A stretch of 64,000 bases of DNA from Photobacterium sp. TLY01 (lineage in GTDB: Bacteria > Pseudomonadota > Gammaproteobacteria > Enterobacterales > Vibrionaceae), in NCBI RefSeq assembly GCF_021432065.1, contig NZ_CP090364.1, positions 1,440,601-1,504,600 of the forward strand, in the 5' to 3' direction. This document shows, piece after piece, positions 52,904-62,738 of the stretch. The position numbers and the translations under genes were made by a program. The notes beneath the pieces were generated by a model. The model was not told where the DNA came from, did not search any database, and was given only the letters and a program-made list of their open reading frames with translations. Every line of letters begins with the position of its first letter. Within the stretch, counting starts at the first letter, position 1.

Positions 52904-53566
52904 ATGATGATGGCTGTGTTTTATCAAGAGCTGAACAAACTGGTGAATGAAGGTCTGGCTGAATTGCAGTCTTCTGTTGCAGCAGGCAAAACCCCCAATA
53001 ATCCGGTGAGCGAAACGCACTTCATGAGTGCCTGGATCACCAAAGTCATTAAACAGCAACGCTATGATCATTGTGTGGCGAAAACCTTGCTGGGCTGGCA
53101 GCAGATGGCCCGCAGTATGGGGAAGCAGGCCCAGCTGAAGCTGAAGTTTGAGCACCTTGGCTGGGTATTCTCGGGTGTACTGAACGACGAAGGCACCACC
53201 AGTGCGGTGACCGCTGAACAGCTGGAGGCTTTGTACAGCACGCTGCAGCAGCTCGATTGGGTGGTCGCGACTGAATACGAAGTGAACCGGAAAGTCACGC
53301 ACCATACTGATGGTCAGGCGTCACTGGTGGTGTGTGCGAAGCAGTTCAAAGAAGCCTTTGATGAGGCCGGGCTTCTGGTAAAGCCATTGTCTGTTTATGT
53401 GCGCGGGAATAGTCAGCAATGTATTGATTTGGCCTATCAGCAAGGATTACTGCTGTACAAGGTCACGGACTATAAATCGCTGGTGAAGTATCACGGAGAA
53501 TATCTGATTTACCCGGACAATGCGGGTGACTATCTTCCCGAACTCCCCACGCGAGCGGTTGAGTAA
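52904..53566 (+). CDS. DUF2913-like protein of unknown function
   Basis: 220-residue soluble protein. The start (FYQELNKLVNEGLAELQ), the middle (KTPNNPVSETHFMSAWITKVIKQQRY) and the end (GLLLYKVTDYKSLVKYHGEYLIYPDN) look like the DUF2913 family of Vibrionaceae, as I remember it. There is no signal peptide or membrane segment, and no catalytic motif is evident. It is in tandem after bcr (33-bp gap) and ends at a strong terminator, so the two may be cotranscribed. ATG 52904 and 52910 are both possible starts. Confidence 0.7.
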   Translation: MMMAVFYQELNKLVNEGLAELQSSVAAGKTPNNPVSETHFMSAWITKVIKQQRYDHCVAKTLLGWQQMARSMGKQAQLKLKFEHLGWVFSGVLNDEGTTSAVTAEQLEALYSTLQQLDWVVATEYEVNRKVTHHTDGQASLVVCAKQFKEAFDEAGLLVKPLSVYVRGNSQQCIDLAYQQGLLLYKVTDYKSLVKYHGEYLIYPDNAGDYLPELPTRAVE

Positions 53567-53572
53567 GACACC

Positions 53573-53606
53573 AAAAATGCAGCGAGAACGCTGCATTTTT
53601 TATATT
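53573..53606 (+). terminator. Terminator after the DUF2913-like gene
   Basis: AAAAATGCAGCG and CGCTGCATTTTT form a perfect 12-bp stem around AGAA, followed by a T-rich stretch. Confidence 0.92.
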
Positions 53607-53766
53607 TTTATTAGGTTTATCACGGTTTGTAGCCTGCCAGATCGCATAAATAACAGATCGGTTCAGGTTATTACGCACATGCGATTTCAACTTGTGATTT
53701 GAAAGGGTCAGTATAAAATCTGGCCTGTCGCTTTTCTGATGCTCCCCTTATTTCTCAGGACTCTGT

Positions 53767-55137
53767 ATGTCGCCATCTGCTCCTCCCTTTTTTGACGGGG
53801 TGTTTGTCCGTCGCCTGTTGGCGATTGCTTTTCCGATCGCCTTACAGGTGATGCTGTTTTCCAGCCGTAGTCTGGTCGATATTCTGATGCTGGGCCAGCT
53901 CAATGAACTGGATGTAGCGGCGATTGGTATTGCCGGCCGGGCACTGTTTGTCGTTACTATTATGCTGTTTGGGGTGACGACGGGCGGGGCACTACTGGCG
54001 GCCCAGTACTGGGGCGCGGGCAATCAACACGGGATGAAACAAAGTGTTGCGCTGACGCTGACCATGACAACCCTGGTCGCCACATTGGCTGCGCTGGTAT
54101 TTCTGGTGCTGCCTGAACAGGTGATTGGATTAGCGACCAATAACCCTGAGGTGATTGCCCGGGGCGCCGAGTACCTGCAAATTACTGCGGTGAGTCTGTA
54201 CGCTGTGTCGTGGGGCAGCAGTGTTTCTGTGGGGCTACGTGCCATGCATCAGCCGGCGATCAGCACACTGTTCAGTGCTGTGGGTATCGCGCTGAATCTG
54301 TTTCTGAACTGGGTCCTGATTTTCGGACATCTGGGGATGCCGGCTTATGGCATTGCCGGCGCTGCATGGGCCACAGCCATCAGCGGTCTGGTTGAAATCG
54401 CGCTGTTATTTGGTTATCTGCATCTCAAGGATCACCCGATTGCGCTGCGCTGGTCGCTGTTTCCTGAAGTGTTCAATGCCCAGATGATCAACCGCTTTCT
54501 GAAGTTGTCGCTGCCAACAACCTTTAACCATCTTGCCTGGTCGGGCGGGATCTTCATGTACCACGTCATTATCGGGCAGGCCGGTGTCGATGGTTTGGTG
54601 GCCTTATCTGTGATGACGCCGATTGAGTCACTGGCGCTGGCGATGCTGATTGGTATATCCAATGCGTCAGCCGTGCTGATTGGCAATCAGTTGGGTGGCA
54701 GCAACATGGCGCAGGCTTACCGGCAGGCCTGGGCTGTGACTGTGATCAATTTTGGCTTTGCTGTGGTCACGGCAGGCCTCATGCTCCTGATCCGCGATCC
54801 TGTACTGGATTTATTTGCAGCCATGACGCCGGAAACCCGGGAACTGACTGAACATTTCTTCATGATTTTTTGCGCCGGTATGATCGTGAAAAGCCTGCCG
54901 ATGACCATGATCGTGGGCGTGCTACGGGCAGGTGGTGACATTCGTTTCTGCTTTTATCAGGATATTGCCGCGCAATGGATGATCGGGATCCCGCTGACCG
55001 CATTTTGTGCCTTTGTGCTGAAACTGCCGCTGGAATGGGTGTACGCCATGCTGGTATTGGAAGAGGTGGTGAAAATCATCGGTTCCAGCATCCGTATCCG
55101 CTCAAAAGCCTGGATGAATAATTTGGTGGCTGGCTAA
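53767..55137 (+). CDS. MATE-family efflux transporter
   Basis: 456-residue, 12-helix multidrug and toxin extrusion protein. Two homologous halves are visible, each with the family pattern: MLGQLNELDVAAIGIAGRA in the first and VMTPIESLALAMLIGISNASAVLIGNQLGG in the second. It couples export to sodium or protons; the substrate is unknown. It is not close enough to NorM to name. AGGA lies eight bases before ATG 53767. Confidence 0.9.
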   Translation: MSPSAPPFFDGVFVRRLLAIAFPIALQVMLFSSRSLVDILMLGQLNELDVAAIGIAGRALFVVTIMLFGVTTGGALLAAQYWGAGNQHGMKQSVALTLTMTTLVATLAALVFLVLPEQVIGLATNNPEVIARGAEYLQITAVSLYAVSWGSSVSVGLRAMHQPAISTLFSAVGIALNLFLNWVLIFGHLGMPAYGIAGAAWATAISGLVEIALLFGYLHLKDHPIALRWSLFPEVFNAQMINRFLKLSLPTTFNHLAWSGGIFMYHVIIGQAGVDGLVALSVMTPIESLALAMLIGISNASAVLIGNQLGGSNMAQAYRQAWAVTVINFGFAVVTAGLMLLIRDPVLDLFAAMTPETRELTEHFFMIFCAGMIVKSLPMTMIVGVLRAGGDIRFCFYQDIAAQWMIGIPLTAFCAFVLKLPLEWVYAMLVLEEVVKIIGSSIRIRSKAWMNNLVAG

Positions 55138-55386
55138 AACAGCCTGCTTTGTTGCTGAGTATCGCCTGAGCAGAGTGTGGAAAGGCACAGTCGTGCCTTA
55201 TAACTTAATTGTGAGAAGGCGGGCCAAATGGAAAGGTTTTCTTCAACTGATTGTTAAGTATTGAAAAATGGTATTAAAGACAGAATAAGCAGACAGCCTC
55301 CGGCCGGATCACTGTACTAGAATTACCCATGACAGATACGGCTTCCGTTTAGCGCTTTGAACTTATGTCTTTGACCGGAGTGAACC

Positions 55387-56223
55387 ATGGCTGATCTTTT
55401 CGGGTTTGATGCCTTTTCACCCAAGCAAATCGCTGAAAAAGTGGACAGTATCGGCGTGATAAAAGCCCGCCTGCCGTTGTTGTCTATGGTCATGCTGGGC
55501 ATTCTGGCGGGTGCCTTTATTGGCTTGGGGGCCTTGTACTTTGTGATAATCAAATCTGACGCGAGTCTGGGCTTTGGTACCAGTCAACTGTTAGGGGGTA
55601 TCGCATTTTCACTGGGGCTGTTGCTGGTGGTGGTCGCCGGGGCTGAGTTGTTTACCGGAAATAATTTACTGGCGATGGCCTGGGCCGATAAAAAGATTTC
55701 AACGGCTGAGCTGCTAAAGAATTGGCTGGTGGTCTGTGGTTCAAACTTTATCGGTGCGGCGGGACTGGCCTTTTTGGTGTATGCCTCTGGACATACTGAA
55801 ATGAATCACGGGGTCATTGCAGAGCGTTATCTGCAGATCGCTGAAGCAAAATGCAGCTTAACGTTCTGGAGCGCATTTTTCAGAGGTGTGTTGTGTAACA
55901 TTCTGGTTTGTATGGCGATCTGGATGGCAATGGCCGGGCGGAGTGTCATTGATAAAGCGGTCGCGATTGTTTTTCCAATCTCTGCTTTTGTCGCGGCAGG
56001 TTTTGAGCACAGTATTGCGAATATGTTCTTCATTCCATTAGCCATGTTCATTCAGGCATTTTCTGATACAGGCGCAGTGGCCGGTGCTGTGGGCTGGCTG
56101 GGCCTGATCAGTAACCTGATCCCTGTCATTCTGGGAAATCTGGTCGGCGGGAGCGTCTTGGTTGGTTTGGTGTATTACGTAATTTACCTGAGAAAACCAG
56201 CCGCTGATCAGAATAAAGAATGA
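55387..56223 (+). CDS. Formate/nitrite transporter (FNT) family channel
   Basis: 278-residue pentameric FNT channel with six helices. The re-entrant loop motif LLVVVAGAELFTGNNLLAM and RGVLCNILVCMAIWMAMAGRS in the second half are diagnostic, and the pore histidine is in FEHSIANMFFIP. The formate dehydrogenase genes start 91 bp downstream on the same strand, so formate is the likely substrate. CGGAG lies eight bases before ATG 55387. Confidence 0.92.
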   Translation: MADLFGFDAFSPKQIAEKVDSIGVIKARLPLLSMVMLGILAGAFIGLGALYFVIIKSDASLGFGTSQLLGGIAFSLGLLLVVVAGAELFTGNNLLAMAWADKKISTAELLKNWLVVCGSNFIGAAGLAFLVYASGHTEMNHGVIAERYLQIAEAKCSLTFWSAFFRGVLCNILVCMAIWMAMAGRSVIDKAVAIVFPISAFVAAGFEHSIANMFFIPLAMFIQAFSDTGAVAGAVGWLGLISNLIPVILGNLVGGSVLVGLVYYVIYLRKPAADQNKE

Positions 56224-56314
56224 TCAGTTTTTAAGTGAGAAAGAAAGTGCCTGCATGAATTCGCGTCGTGCTGGATTGCTATACTCAATGCCAGAGCCCG
56301 CTGATTGAGTGTGA

Positions 56315-58411
56315 ATGGCAATGGCTTCTTCAAGAGTGAAAACAGTCTGTCCTTTTTGTGGTGTCGGCTGCGGGATCAATCTGAAAATTGATGAACAGGG
56401 TAAGCTGGCAGGGGTTGAACCTCAGCAAAGCCATCCAGTGAGCCGCGGAAAGCTGTGTGAAAAAGGCTGGAGCACGGCCTATGCCATCCGTCCTGACAAC
56501 CGGATTACTGAGCCGCTGAAGCGGATTCAGGATCGCTTTTATCCCATCCGTTGGGATGAGGCGCTGAGCGAGATCAGTGAGGCGATAAGAGAGATCCAGG
56601 CTGAGCACGGTTCTGATGCTGTCGGCGTTATCAGCAGCGCACGCGCAACCAATGAAGATAACTATGCCGCTCAGAAGTTTGCCCGAGTCGTCCTGAAGAC
56701 TAACAACATTGATCATTGTGCCCGTATTTGTCACAGCCCCACGGTTGCCGGGCTGAAACAAACCTTAGGTTCCGGTGCAATGACCAATAGCACCAAAGAT
56801 ATTTTCGAGACCGAACTGATTGTTGTGATCGGTGCAGATCCGACAGAAAATCACAGCGTTTTTGGCGGACAGATGATTGAAGCCCGGTTACGAGGGGCGA
56901 AATTGGTGGTTATTGATCCCCGAGTGACCCGGCTGGCTAAAATGGCGGATGTGCATCTCCAGCTGAAACCGGGCAGTAACATCGCGCTGATTAATGCGAT
57001 CTTGCACGTTCTCATCAAGCGAAAGCTGTATGACGCGTCGTTTGTCAGTCAGCGCTGTGAGGGTTTTGAAGCCCTGGCGCGCAGTGTGAAGGCAATCACG
57101 CCTGAGCTGGCTGAACTGAGTACAGGCATCAGCGCAGCCAAGATCCGGACAGTCGCGGAACTCTATGGTCAGGCCAAAAGCGCCATGATTCTGTACGGCA
57201 TGGGAATTACCCAGTTTGTCAGCGGGACTTCGAATGTGATTGCACTGTCTAATCTGGCTTTGGTTTGTGGCCAGATTGGTCGTCCCGGCACTGGTATCAA
57301 CCCGTTACGCGGACAAAATAATGTGCAGGGCGCATGCGATATGGGCTGCCTGCCGAATGTCTATCCGGGTTATCAGGCGGTTGAAGATAAGCTTGTGCAA
57401 GACAAGTTTGCGCAAGCCTGGGGAGAGCCGGTTGCAACCCGACCAGGGCTGACGTCGCTGGGGATGACCAAAGCGGCACTGGCCGGTGAATTTCGTGGTC
57501 TGATTTTATTCGGCGAAGATCCGGTAGTGACTGATCCGGATCAGAATCATGTCCGCGTGGCTATGAAGAAAATGGATCTGCTGGTGGTTGCTGAACTAAC
57601 CATGACGGAGACAGCCAAGCTGGCCGATTACATCCTGCCAGCGGCATCCTTTGCCGAGAAAGAAGGCTCTTTTACCAACTGCGAGCGACGCGTACAGCAT
57701 ATTGCTCAGGCTTTGCAGCCACCAGGCTCAGCCATGGGTGACTGGCAGTGGTTGAAGGCATTGGCTGAAACACTGGGCAGCCATGCGCTCAGCTGGGCCA
57801 ACAGCGAGGCTGTGTTTGACGAGATGGCCTCGCTGACGCCGTCATATCAGGGCATGACTTATTCAGGGATTGCGCTGGCTCATGGCTTACAGTGGCCCTG
57901 CAATCAGGATGCCCCACAAGGAACGGCTATCTTACATCAGACGAAGTTTCCTATTGGGAAGGCACGGTTGATCCCGGTACATCAGATTGATATTGATGAA
58001 AAGACCGACGAACAATACCCACTTATTCTGACCACGAACCGGCTTTCATGTCATTACGGTTGTGGTTCTATGACCCGAAAATCTCCGTTGCTGGAACGGG
58101 AAACGCCTGCGGGACTTCTTTTCATCAACCCGGCAGATGCCAGAACACTGCATATTCAGCGTTACTCGCCAGTGGGGATCCTCTCTCGCCGGGGCTATGT
58201 GGAGACTCGCGCCATGATCACCGATGATGTCCCTCCGGGCCTGGTGTCAATGCCATACCATTTTAAAGAAGCCCCGTCGAACCAGTTGACCAATACTGCG
58301 CAGGATCCAATCACGAAAATGCCTGAGCTCAAAGCATGTGCTGTGTCTGTGGTGCCATTACCCCCGGGGCAGGAGCCCAAAGATATCGAGCACTTATCGG
58401 AGGGCCAGTAA
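56315..58411 (+). CDS. Cytoplasmic formate dehydrogenase catalytic subunit, cysteine type
   Basis: 698-residue molybdopterin oxidoreductase close to the FdhF class. The 4Fe-4S ligands are C12, C15, C19 and C48 (CPFCGVGC and GKLCEKGW). The metal ligand is C139 in HCARICHSPTV, where E. coli FdhF has selenocysteine, so this enzyme is selenium-free. The MGITQFVSGT and NVQGACDMGCLPN blocks are typical of the family. No twin-arginine signal, so it is cytoplasmic. It oxidises formate to CO2, or runs in reverse, passing electrons to the two subunits encoded next. A C-terminal tail extends to the downstream ribosome site. Confidence 0.92.
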   Translation: MAMASSRVKTVCPFCGVGCGINLKIDEQGKLAGVEPQQSHPVSRGKLCEKGWSTAYAIRPDNRITEPLKRIQDRFYPIRWDEALSEISEAIREIQAEHGSDAVGVISSARATNEDNYAAQKFARVVLKTNNIDHCARICHSPTVAGLKQTLGSGAMTNSTKDIFETELIVVIGADPTENHSVFGGQMIEARLRGAKLVVIDPRVTRLAKMADVHLQLKPGSNIALINAILHVLIKRKLYDASFVSQRCEGFEALARSVKAITPELAELSTGISAAKIRTVAELYGQAKSAMILYGMGITQFVSGTSNVIALSNLALVCGQIGRPGTGINPLRGQNNVQGACDMGCLPNVYPGYQAVEDKLVQDKFAQAWGEPVATRPGLTSLGMTKAALAGEFRGLILFGEDPVVTDPDQNHVRVAMKKMDLLVVAELTMTETAKLADYILPAASFAEKEGSFTNCERRVQHIAQALQPPGSAMGDWQWLKALAETLGSHALSWANSEAVFDEMASLTPSYQGMTYSGIALAHGLQWPCNQDAPQGTAILHQTKFPIGKARLIPVHQIDIDEKTDEQYPLILTTNRLSCHYGCGSMTRKSPLLERETPAGLLFINPADARTLHIQRYSPVGILSRRGYVETRAMITDDVPPGLVSMPYHFKEAPSNQLTNTAQDPITKMPELKACAVSVVPLPPGQEPKDIEHLSEGQ

Positions 58412-58412
58412 C

Positions 58413-59441
58413 ATGCAGCAGTATGTGCTTCACTCGCTTCAGCAACTGCAAGCGCACTTATCCCAGAGCCGTCAGTTGTATCAGGTGGTCGATAACCATG
58501 GTGACGCGTACTGGCAGCATCAAGCGCAACCGCCTTTTCCGGTACTGAGTCAGCAGCGGCCACTGAGTTCAGCCAAAAGCTTTTTCTTTGCTGAACAGGA
58601 GACCTTGTATGTTTTCGATGGTCAGTTTTTCCGGGAAACCATCCCGAAACCAGAACCTTTTGTCTTGTTCGGGGTTCAGAGCTGCGATCTGATGGCCATT
58701 CATTATCAGGACATCTTTTTTGAACAGGATCCTTATTATCAGGCCCGGCGGCAACAAGCCTTGTTGGTTGGCGTGGATTGTGTTCACCCTTGCCAGAATG
58801 GATTTTGCAATCTGGTCGATGCCGGACCGGGGGTCAGAGATAACACGGCCGATCTGATTTTGCATCCGCTTGACGATGATCGCTGGTTATTGATTGTGGT
58901 GACGGAACCAGGCCGTGCCGCACTGCAAGGTCTGGCACTGACGCCTGCAACAGGTCATGCTCAAAATTTGCGCTCGGACAACCTGACCCAGTGCGAGCAT
59001 GAGTTCGACGATCATTCTTATATTCTGGAAGGCATAGAAAAGCTGAACCGTGACCAGGCGCCGGATGCGTTCTGGCAGCAACTCGCGATTCAGTGTATTG
59101 CGTGTTCCGGTTGCACCACCTTGTGTCCGACCTGCTCTTGTTACGGCACACAAAATCAGGCTGTGTTGCAAGACGCCCCTGATAAGCCGCCGTCTCAGGC
59201 CCGGCAGGTGCGCTTCTGGGATTCGTGTTTGTACGAAGGGTTTCAGCGTGAGGCCAGTTTGCATCATCCCGCAGAGCAGGCCGGTGAGCGGGTGAAGCGC
59301 TTTTGGTACCACAAATTCAGTGATGATTTCTTGCCAGAATTTGGGCGGTATGGCTGTGTCGGCTGCGGGCGCTGTGAGCAGACTTGCCCGGGTGTCATCG
59401 GGGTGCATTCGGTCATGAAAAGGATAGAGAAAGATGCATAG
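58413..59441 (+). CDS. AsrA / sulfhydrogenase-beta-like 4Fe-4S electron-transfer subunit
   Basis: 342-residue iron-sulfur protein of the AsrA/HydB type (4Fe-4S dicluster family). Two cysteine sets are visible: CIACSGCTTLCPTCSCYG near residues 228-245 and CVGCGRCEQTCPG near 314-326, each able to hold a cubane cluster. The N-terminal part (FGVQSCDLMAIHYQD, VGVDCVHPCQNGFC) adds more cysteines. It should carry electrons between the formate dehydrogenase subunit and the flavin subunit. ATG 58413 follows GGAGGG, 1 bp past the upstream stop, and the gene overlaps the next by 8 bp. Confidence 0.87.
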   Translation: MQQYVLHSLQQLQAHLSQSRQLYQVVDNHGDAYWQHQAQPPFPVLSQQRPLSSAKSFFFAEQETLYVFDGQFFRETIPKPEPFVLFGVQSCDLMAIHYQDIFFEQDPYYQARRQQALLVGVDCVHPCQNGFCNLVDAGPGVRDNTADLILHPLDDDRWLLIVVTEPGRAALQGLALTPATGHAQNLRSDNLTQCEHEFDDHSYILEGIEKLNRDQAPDAFWQQLAIQCIACSGCTTLCPTCSCYGTQNQAVLQDAPDKPPSQARQVRFWDSCLYEGFQREASLHHPAEQAGERVKRFWYHKFSDDFLPEFGRYGCVGCGRCEQTCPGVIGVHSVMKRIEKDA

Positions 59442-60282
59442 TCTCACGCCAACTGCTGTTCGTCTGATCGATTTTTATGATGATGGTGAGCATGCCCGCC
59501 ATTTTACCTTTCGTCTGTTAAACACGGCATCCCAGACCACAGAGGTGCAGGGTGACTGGATGAAGGCTAAGACAGGGCAGTTTTTCATGCTGTGTCTGCC
59601 TTCTGTGGGTGAAGCACCATTCACTTTTACACAGCTTCCTGATCAACATGGAAATTTTAGGGCGCTAGTCCGAAAAATAGGCCGTGTCACTTCAGCCTTG
59701 TTTGAGCTTGAAGCCGGGCAGATCCTGGGGGCCAAAGGGCCCTATGGTAAAGGCTGGCCGATGGATCAAGTGTGCAATAAAAGGGTGCTTGTTGTCGGCG
59801 GCGGCTGCGGCCTGGCACCTTTAGTCGGTGTGGTGAATCAGCTCATCGAACAAAAAACGTATACCCAATTGATGGTGGTATACGGGGCGCGAAACCGTCA
59901 GGCGAAGATGTTGAGGCCGGAACGCAGCGATTGGCAGCGCCACATCCCGGTTTTTAATATGATTGAGAACGGTGACACCGAGCCGGGCGAAAATGAATCC
60001 GGCGGTACGCCGGTCGATATTCTGCCCACTGTACTCGGTCAGTTTGATGAATCTCCGGACGTGGTGCTGCTGGCTGGCCCGCAAGCCATGATGTTTGCTG
60101 TGGCAAAGTATCTGGTTGCCAGCGGGGTGACTGAACAATCGATTTATCTGTCCATTGAACGCCGTATGCACTGTGGGGTCCGAACCTGCGGGCACTGTTA
60201 CCTGAAGGACAAGTATGTGTGTTCTGATGGTCCCACGTTTCGCTGGGATGACCTGAAACGGTACATCCCAGCGGGTTCTTAA
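59434..60282 (+). CDS. AsrB / sulfhydrogenase-gamma-like FAD/NAD(P)H-binding subunit
   Basis: 282-residue ferredoxin-NADP reductase-type flavoprotein. FAD-binding barrel at about 1-110 (APFTFTQLP, GPYGKGWPM), nucleotide-binding domain with VVGGGCGLAPLVG (120-132), and a C-terminal 2Fe-2S-type cysteine set C247, C252, C255 and C263 (MHCGVRTCGHCYLKDKYVC). This is the AsrB/HydG family, which exchanges electrons with NAD(P)H. With the two upstream subunits it would give an NAD(P)-linked formate dehydrogenase. It ends 23 bp before convergent ppsA. Confidence 0.9.
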   Translation: MHSLTPTAVRLIDFYDDGEHARHFTFRLLNTASQTTEVQGDWMKAKTGQFFMLCLPSVGEAPFTFTQLPDQHGNFRALVRKIGRVTSALFELEAGQILGAKGPYGKGWPMDQVCNKRVLVVGGGCGLAPLVGVVNQLIEQKTYTQLMVVYGARNRQAKMLRPERSDWQRHIPVFNMIENGDTEPGENESGGTPVDILPTVLGQFDESPDVVLLAGPQAMMFAVAKYLVASGVTEQSIYLSIERRMHCGVRTCGHCYLKDKYVCSDGPTFRWDDLKRYIPAGS

Positions 60283-60305
60283 AGCGCGTACAAATCTGTT
60301 TTGGG

Positions 60306-62738
60306 TTATTCGTGACCGGCAGTATTGATTTGGTATTTGAGTTCTGCAATCGCGATTTGCCGGCACCCTTTGGCGAAGGAGTCGGGGTTCAGGGAGATCG
60401 AATCGATACCGCAATTGACCAGAAACTCGGCAAATTCTGGGTAATCTGACGGCGCCTGACCACAGATCCCAACCTTACAGCCATACTGATGCGCGACAGT
60501 GATCACCTGGGCGATCATTTCTTTGACTGCATCGTCCCTTGCATCAAATAATGGTTTCAGTTCGGCTGAATCACGATCGATTCCCAGAACTAACTGGGTG
60601 AGATCGTTACTGCCGATTGAGAAACCGTCAAAGCGTTGTGCGAACCGGTCTGCCAGAATCACGTTCGAGGGGATCTCGCACATCACATACACCTGCAGAC
60701 CATTTTCACCACGTTTCAGCCCGGCTTCAGCCATGACATCCAACACTTTATCGGCTTCACCGGTTGTTCGGCAAAATGGGATCATGACAATGATGTTATC
60801 AAAGCCCATCTCCTGACGAGCGCTGACGATGGCCTGGCATTCCAGTTTAAACGCTTCACGGTACAGCGGATGGTAATAGCGTGAAGCCCCGCGCAGGCCC
60901 AGCATTGGGTTTTCTTCGTGGCGTTCGAAAAATTCACCGCCCAGCAGGCCCCGATATTCATTGGATTTAAAATCTGACATTCTGACAATGACGGGTTTCG
61001 GGTATTGTGAGGCTGCAATTTTTCCCACACCCATCGCCAGATGATGGATGAAGTAATCCGGCGGGTAAGCATAGCCTTGCGTCAACTGGCTGATCGTCTG
61101 ACGAACGGCTGGGTCTGTCACTTTTTCGGGATGGAGCAGTGCCATCGGATGAACCCTGATCTGGCTTGAGATCATAAATTCAATCCGGGTTAGGCCGATG
61201 CCGGCCGCCGGTAACTGCCACCAGCGAAACACGCCTTCTGGCATGGCGGCGTTAATCATGACAGCTGTCCGGGTCTGCGGAATATCATCCAGATCTACGT
61301 GCTGGGTGTCGTAGCTTAAAGTGCCTTCGTACACTTGGCCGACCGTCCCGCCGGCACAACTCAAGGTGATCGCTTGTCCGTCAGTCAGGCTTCGGGTTGC
61401 ATGCTCGGTACCGACAATGGCGGGCACTTTCAGTTCACGGCTCACGATAGCCGCATGGCTGGTCGGGCCGCCGGTATCTGTGATGATCCCTGCGGCTTTT
61501 CGCATCAATGGCACCCAGTCTGGATCGGTTTTCTCAGTCACCAGAATCGCACCTTGCGGAAATTGATCGGCCTGATGCGGGTCGTTGATCAGAAAAACCT
61601 GGCCGGTAGCAATCGCGCTACCGACGCTCGCACCTTCCAGTAACAGGGCCGATTTCTCTTTCAGCCTGTAGTTCACCAGCACGGATTGTTTTTTCTGTGA
61701 TTGTACGGTTTCAGGCCGGGCCTGAACCAGATAAAGCCCCTGGCTGTCTTTCGCCCATTCCATATCCATCGCACACCCGTAATGGCGTTCAATGATCACC
61801 GCCCAGCGCGCCAGTTGTAAAATTTCATCATCCGACAGAACCAATGCACTGCGCTCTTGCTCGGTTGTCGGAAGCACGACCGTCTGGCCGGTGTCTGAGT
61901 TATCTTGTTGACTGATGGATGCATACATCATCTTCTGTTGTTTATTACCGGGTTGTTTTTCGATGATCGGGCGCTTGCCAGGTTTTTCCAGAAGCGGCTT
62001 ATAAACCATGAAACGATCCGGTGTCACGCGACCTTGAACGAGCGTTTCACCCAGCCCCCACGTCCCATTGATAATCACGACATCGGGAAACCCATTTTCA
62101 GTATCTAAACTGAACATCACCCCAGCGGCTTCAGATTCCACCATTTGCTGAACGCCGACAGACAAGGCGACCTGCTGGTGAGCAAAGCCTTTTTCCTGAC
62201 GATAGACAATTGCCCTGTCTGTATAGAGTGAGGCAAAGCATTGCAGGCAGGCATGTATTACCTGTTCGCCACCGCAAACATTGAGATAACTTTCCTGCTG
62301 ACCGGCAAAGCTGGCGTCAGGCAAATCTTCAGCTGTGGCGGAGCTTCTGACCGCAACGCTGACATTGGCGGTTTTCAGTTGGTCACAAAGTTCCTGATAA
62401 GCACCGGTAATCGCTTCTTCTTGCTGCGTGGTGAAAGTGCCCTGGGTGATCAGTGCTCTGATTTTTGCACCCGTGTCTGCCAGAGTGGTGACGCCGGCTG
62501 TCAGATCGGCCAGCAATTGGGCAATGGGAGCATCTAGCTGATTCTGATTCAGAAAGTCGCGAAAGAGTTGGGCGCTGGTGGCAAAGCCCATCGGCACTTT
62601 TATGCCTGTTTCTTTCAATTGGCTGATCATTTCACCCAGACTGGCATTTTTACCGCCCACGAAAGGAATGTCTGTGGCGCGTAGTTGGTGGTACCAGTAA
62701 ATGATCGGATTGGCAGTGTTGTGGTGATCGGAAGTCAT
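60306..62738 (-). CDS. ppsA: Phosphoenolpyruvate synthase
   Basis: 810-residue enzyme that makes PEP from pyruvate and ATP for gluconeogenesis. The ATP-grasp N-terminal domain contains SVAVRSSATAEDLPDASFAGQQ; the swivelling domain contains the phosphohistidine in GGPTSHAAIVSREL (near 428); the PEP-binding barrel ends with the catalytic Cys in KVGICGQAPSD. AGGAG lies six bases before ATG 62738. The intergenic region contains AATCGATT at 62844-62851, a weak match to a Cra (FruR) core. E. coli ppsA is Cra-activated, so this is a possible site. Confidence 0.95.
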   Translation of the reverse strand: MTSDHHNTANPIIYWYHQLRATDIPFVGGKNASLGEMISQLKETGIKVPMGFATSAQLFRDFLNQNQLDAPIAQLLADLTAGVTTLADTGAKIRALITQGTFTTQQEEAITGAYQELCDQLKTANVSVAVRSSATAEDLPDASFAGQQESYLNVCGGEQVIHACLQCFASLYTDRAIVYRQEKGFAHQQVALSVGVQQMVESEAAGVMFSLDTENGFPDVVIINGTWGLGETLVQGRVTPDRFMVYKPLLEKPGKRPIIEKQPGNKQQKMMYASISQQDNSDTGQTVVLPTTEQERSALVLSDDEILQLARWAVIIERHYGCAMDMEWAKDSQGLYLVQARPETVQSQKKQSVLVNYRLKEKSALLLEGASVGSAIATGQVFLINDPHQADQFPQGAILVTEKTDPDWVPLMRKAAGIITDTGGPTSHAAIVSRELKVPAIVGTEHATRSLTDGQAITLSCAGGTVGQVYEGTLSYDTQHVDLDDIPQTRTAVMINAAMPEGVFRWWQLPAAGIGLTRIEFMISSQIRVHPMALLHPEKVTDPAVRQTISQLTQGYAYPPDYFIHHLAMGVGKIAASQYPKPVIVRMSDFKSNEYRGLLGGEFFERHEENPMLGLRGASRYYHPLYREAFKLECQAIVSARQEMGFDNIIVMIPFCRTTGEADKVLDVMAEAGLKRGENGLQVYVMCEIPSNVILADRFAQRFDGFSIGSNDLTQLVLGIDRDSAELKPLFDARDDAVKEMIAQVITVAHQYGCKVGICGQAPSDYPEFAEFLVNCGIDSISLNPDSFAKGCRQIAIAELKYQINTAGHE

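Noticed and set aside
58413-60282. Anaerobic sulfite reductase operon
   Set aside because: The AsrA- and AsrB-like genes follow a formate dehydrogenase subunit. No AsrC or other sirohaem reductase gene is present.
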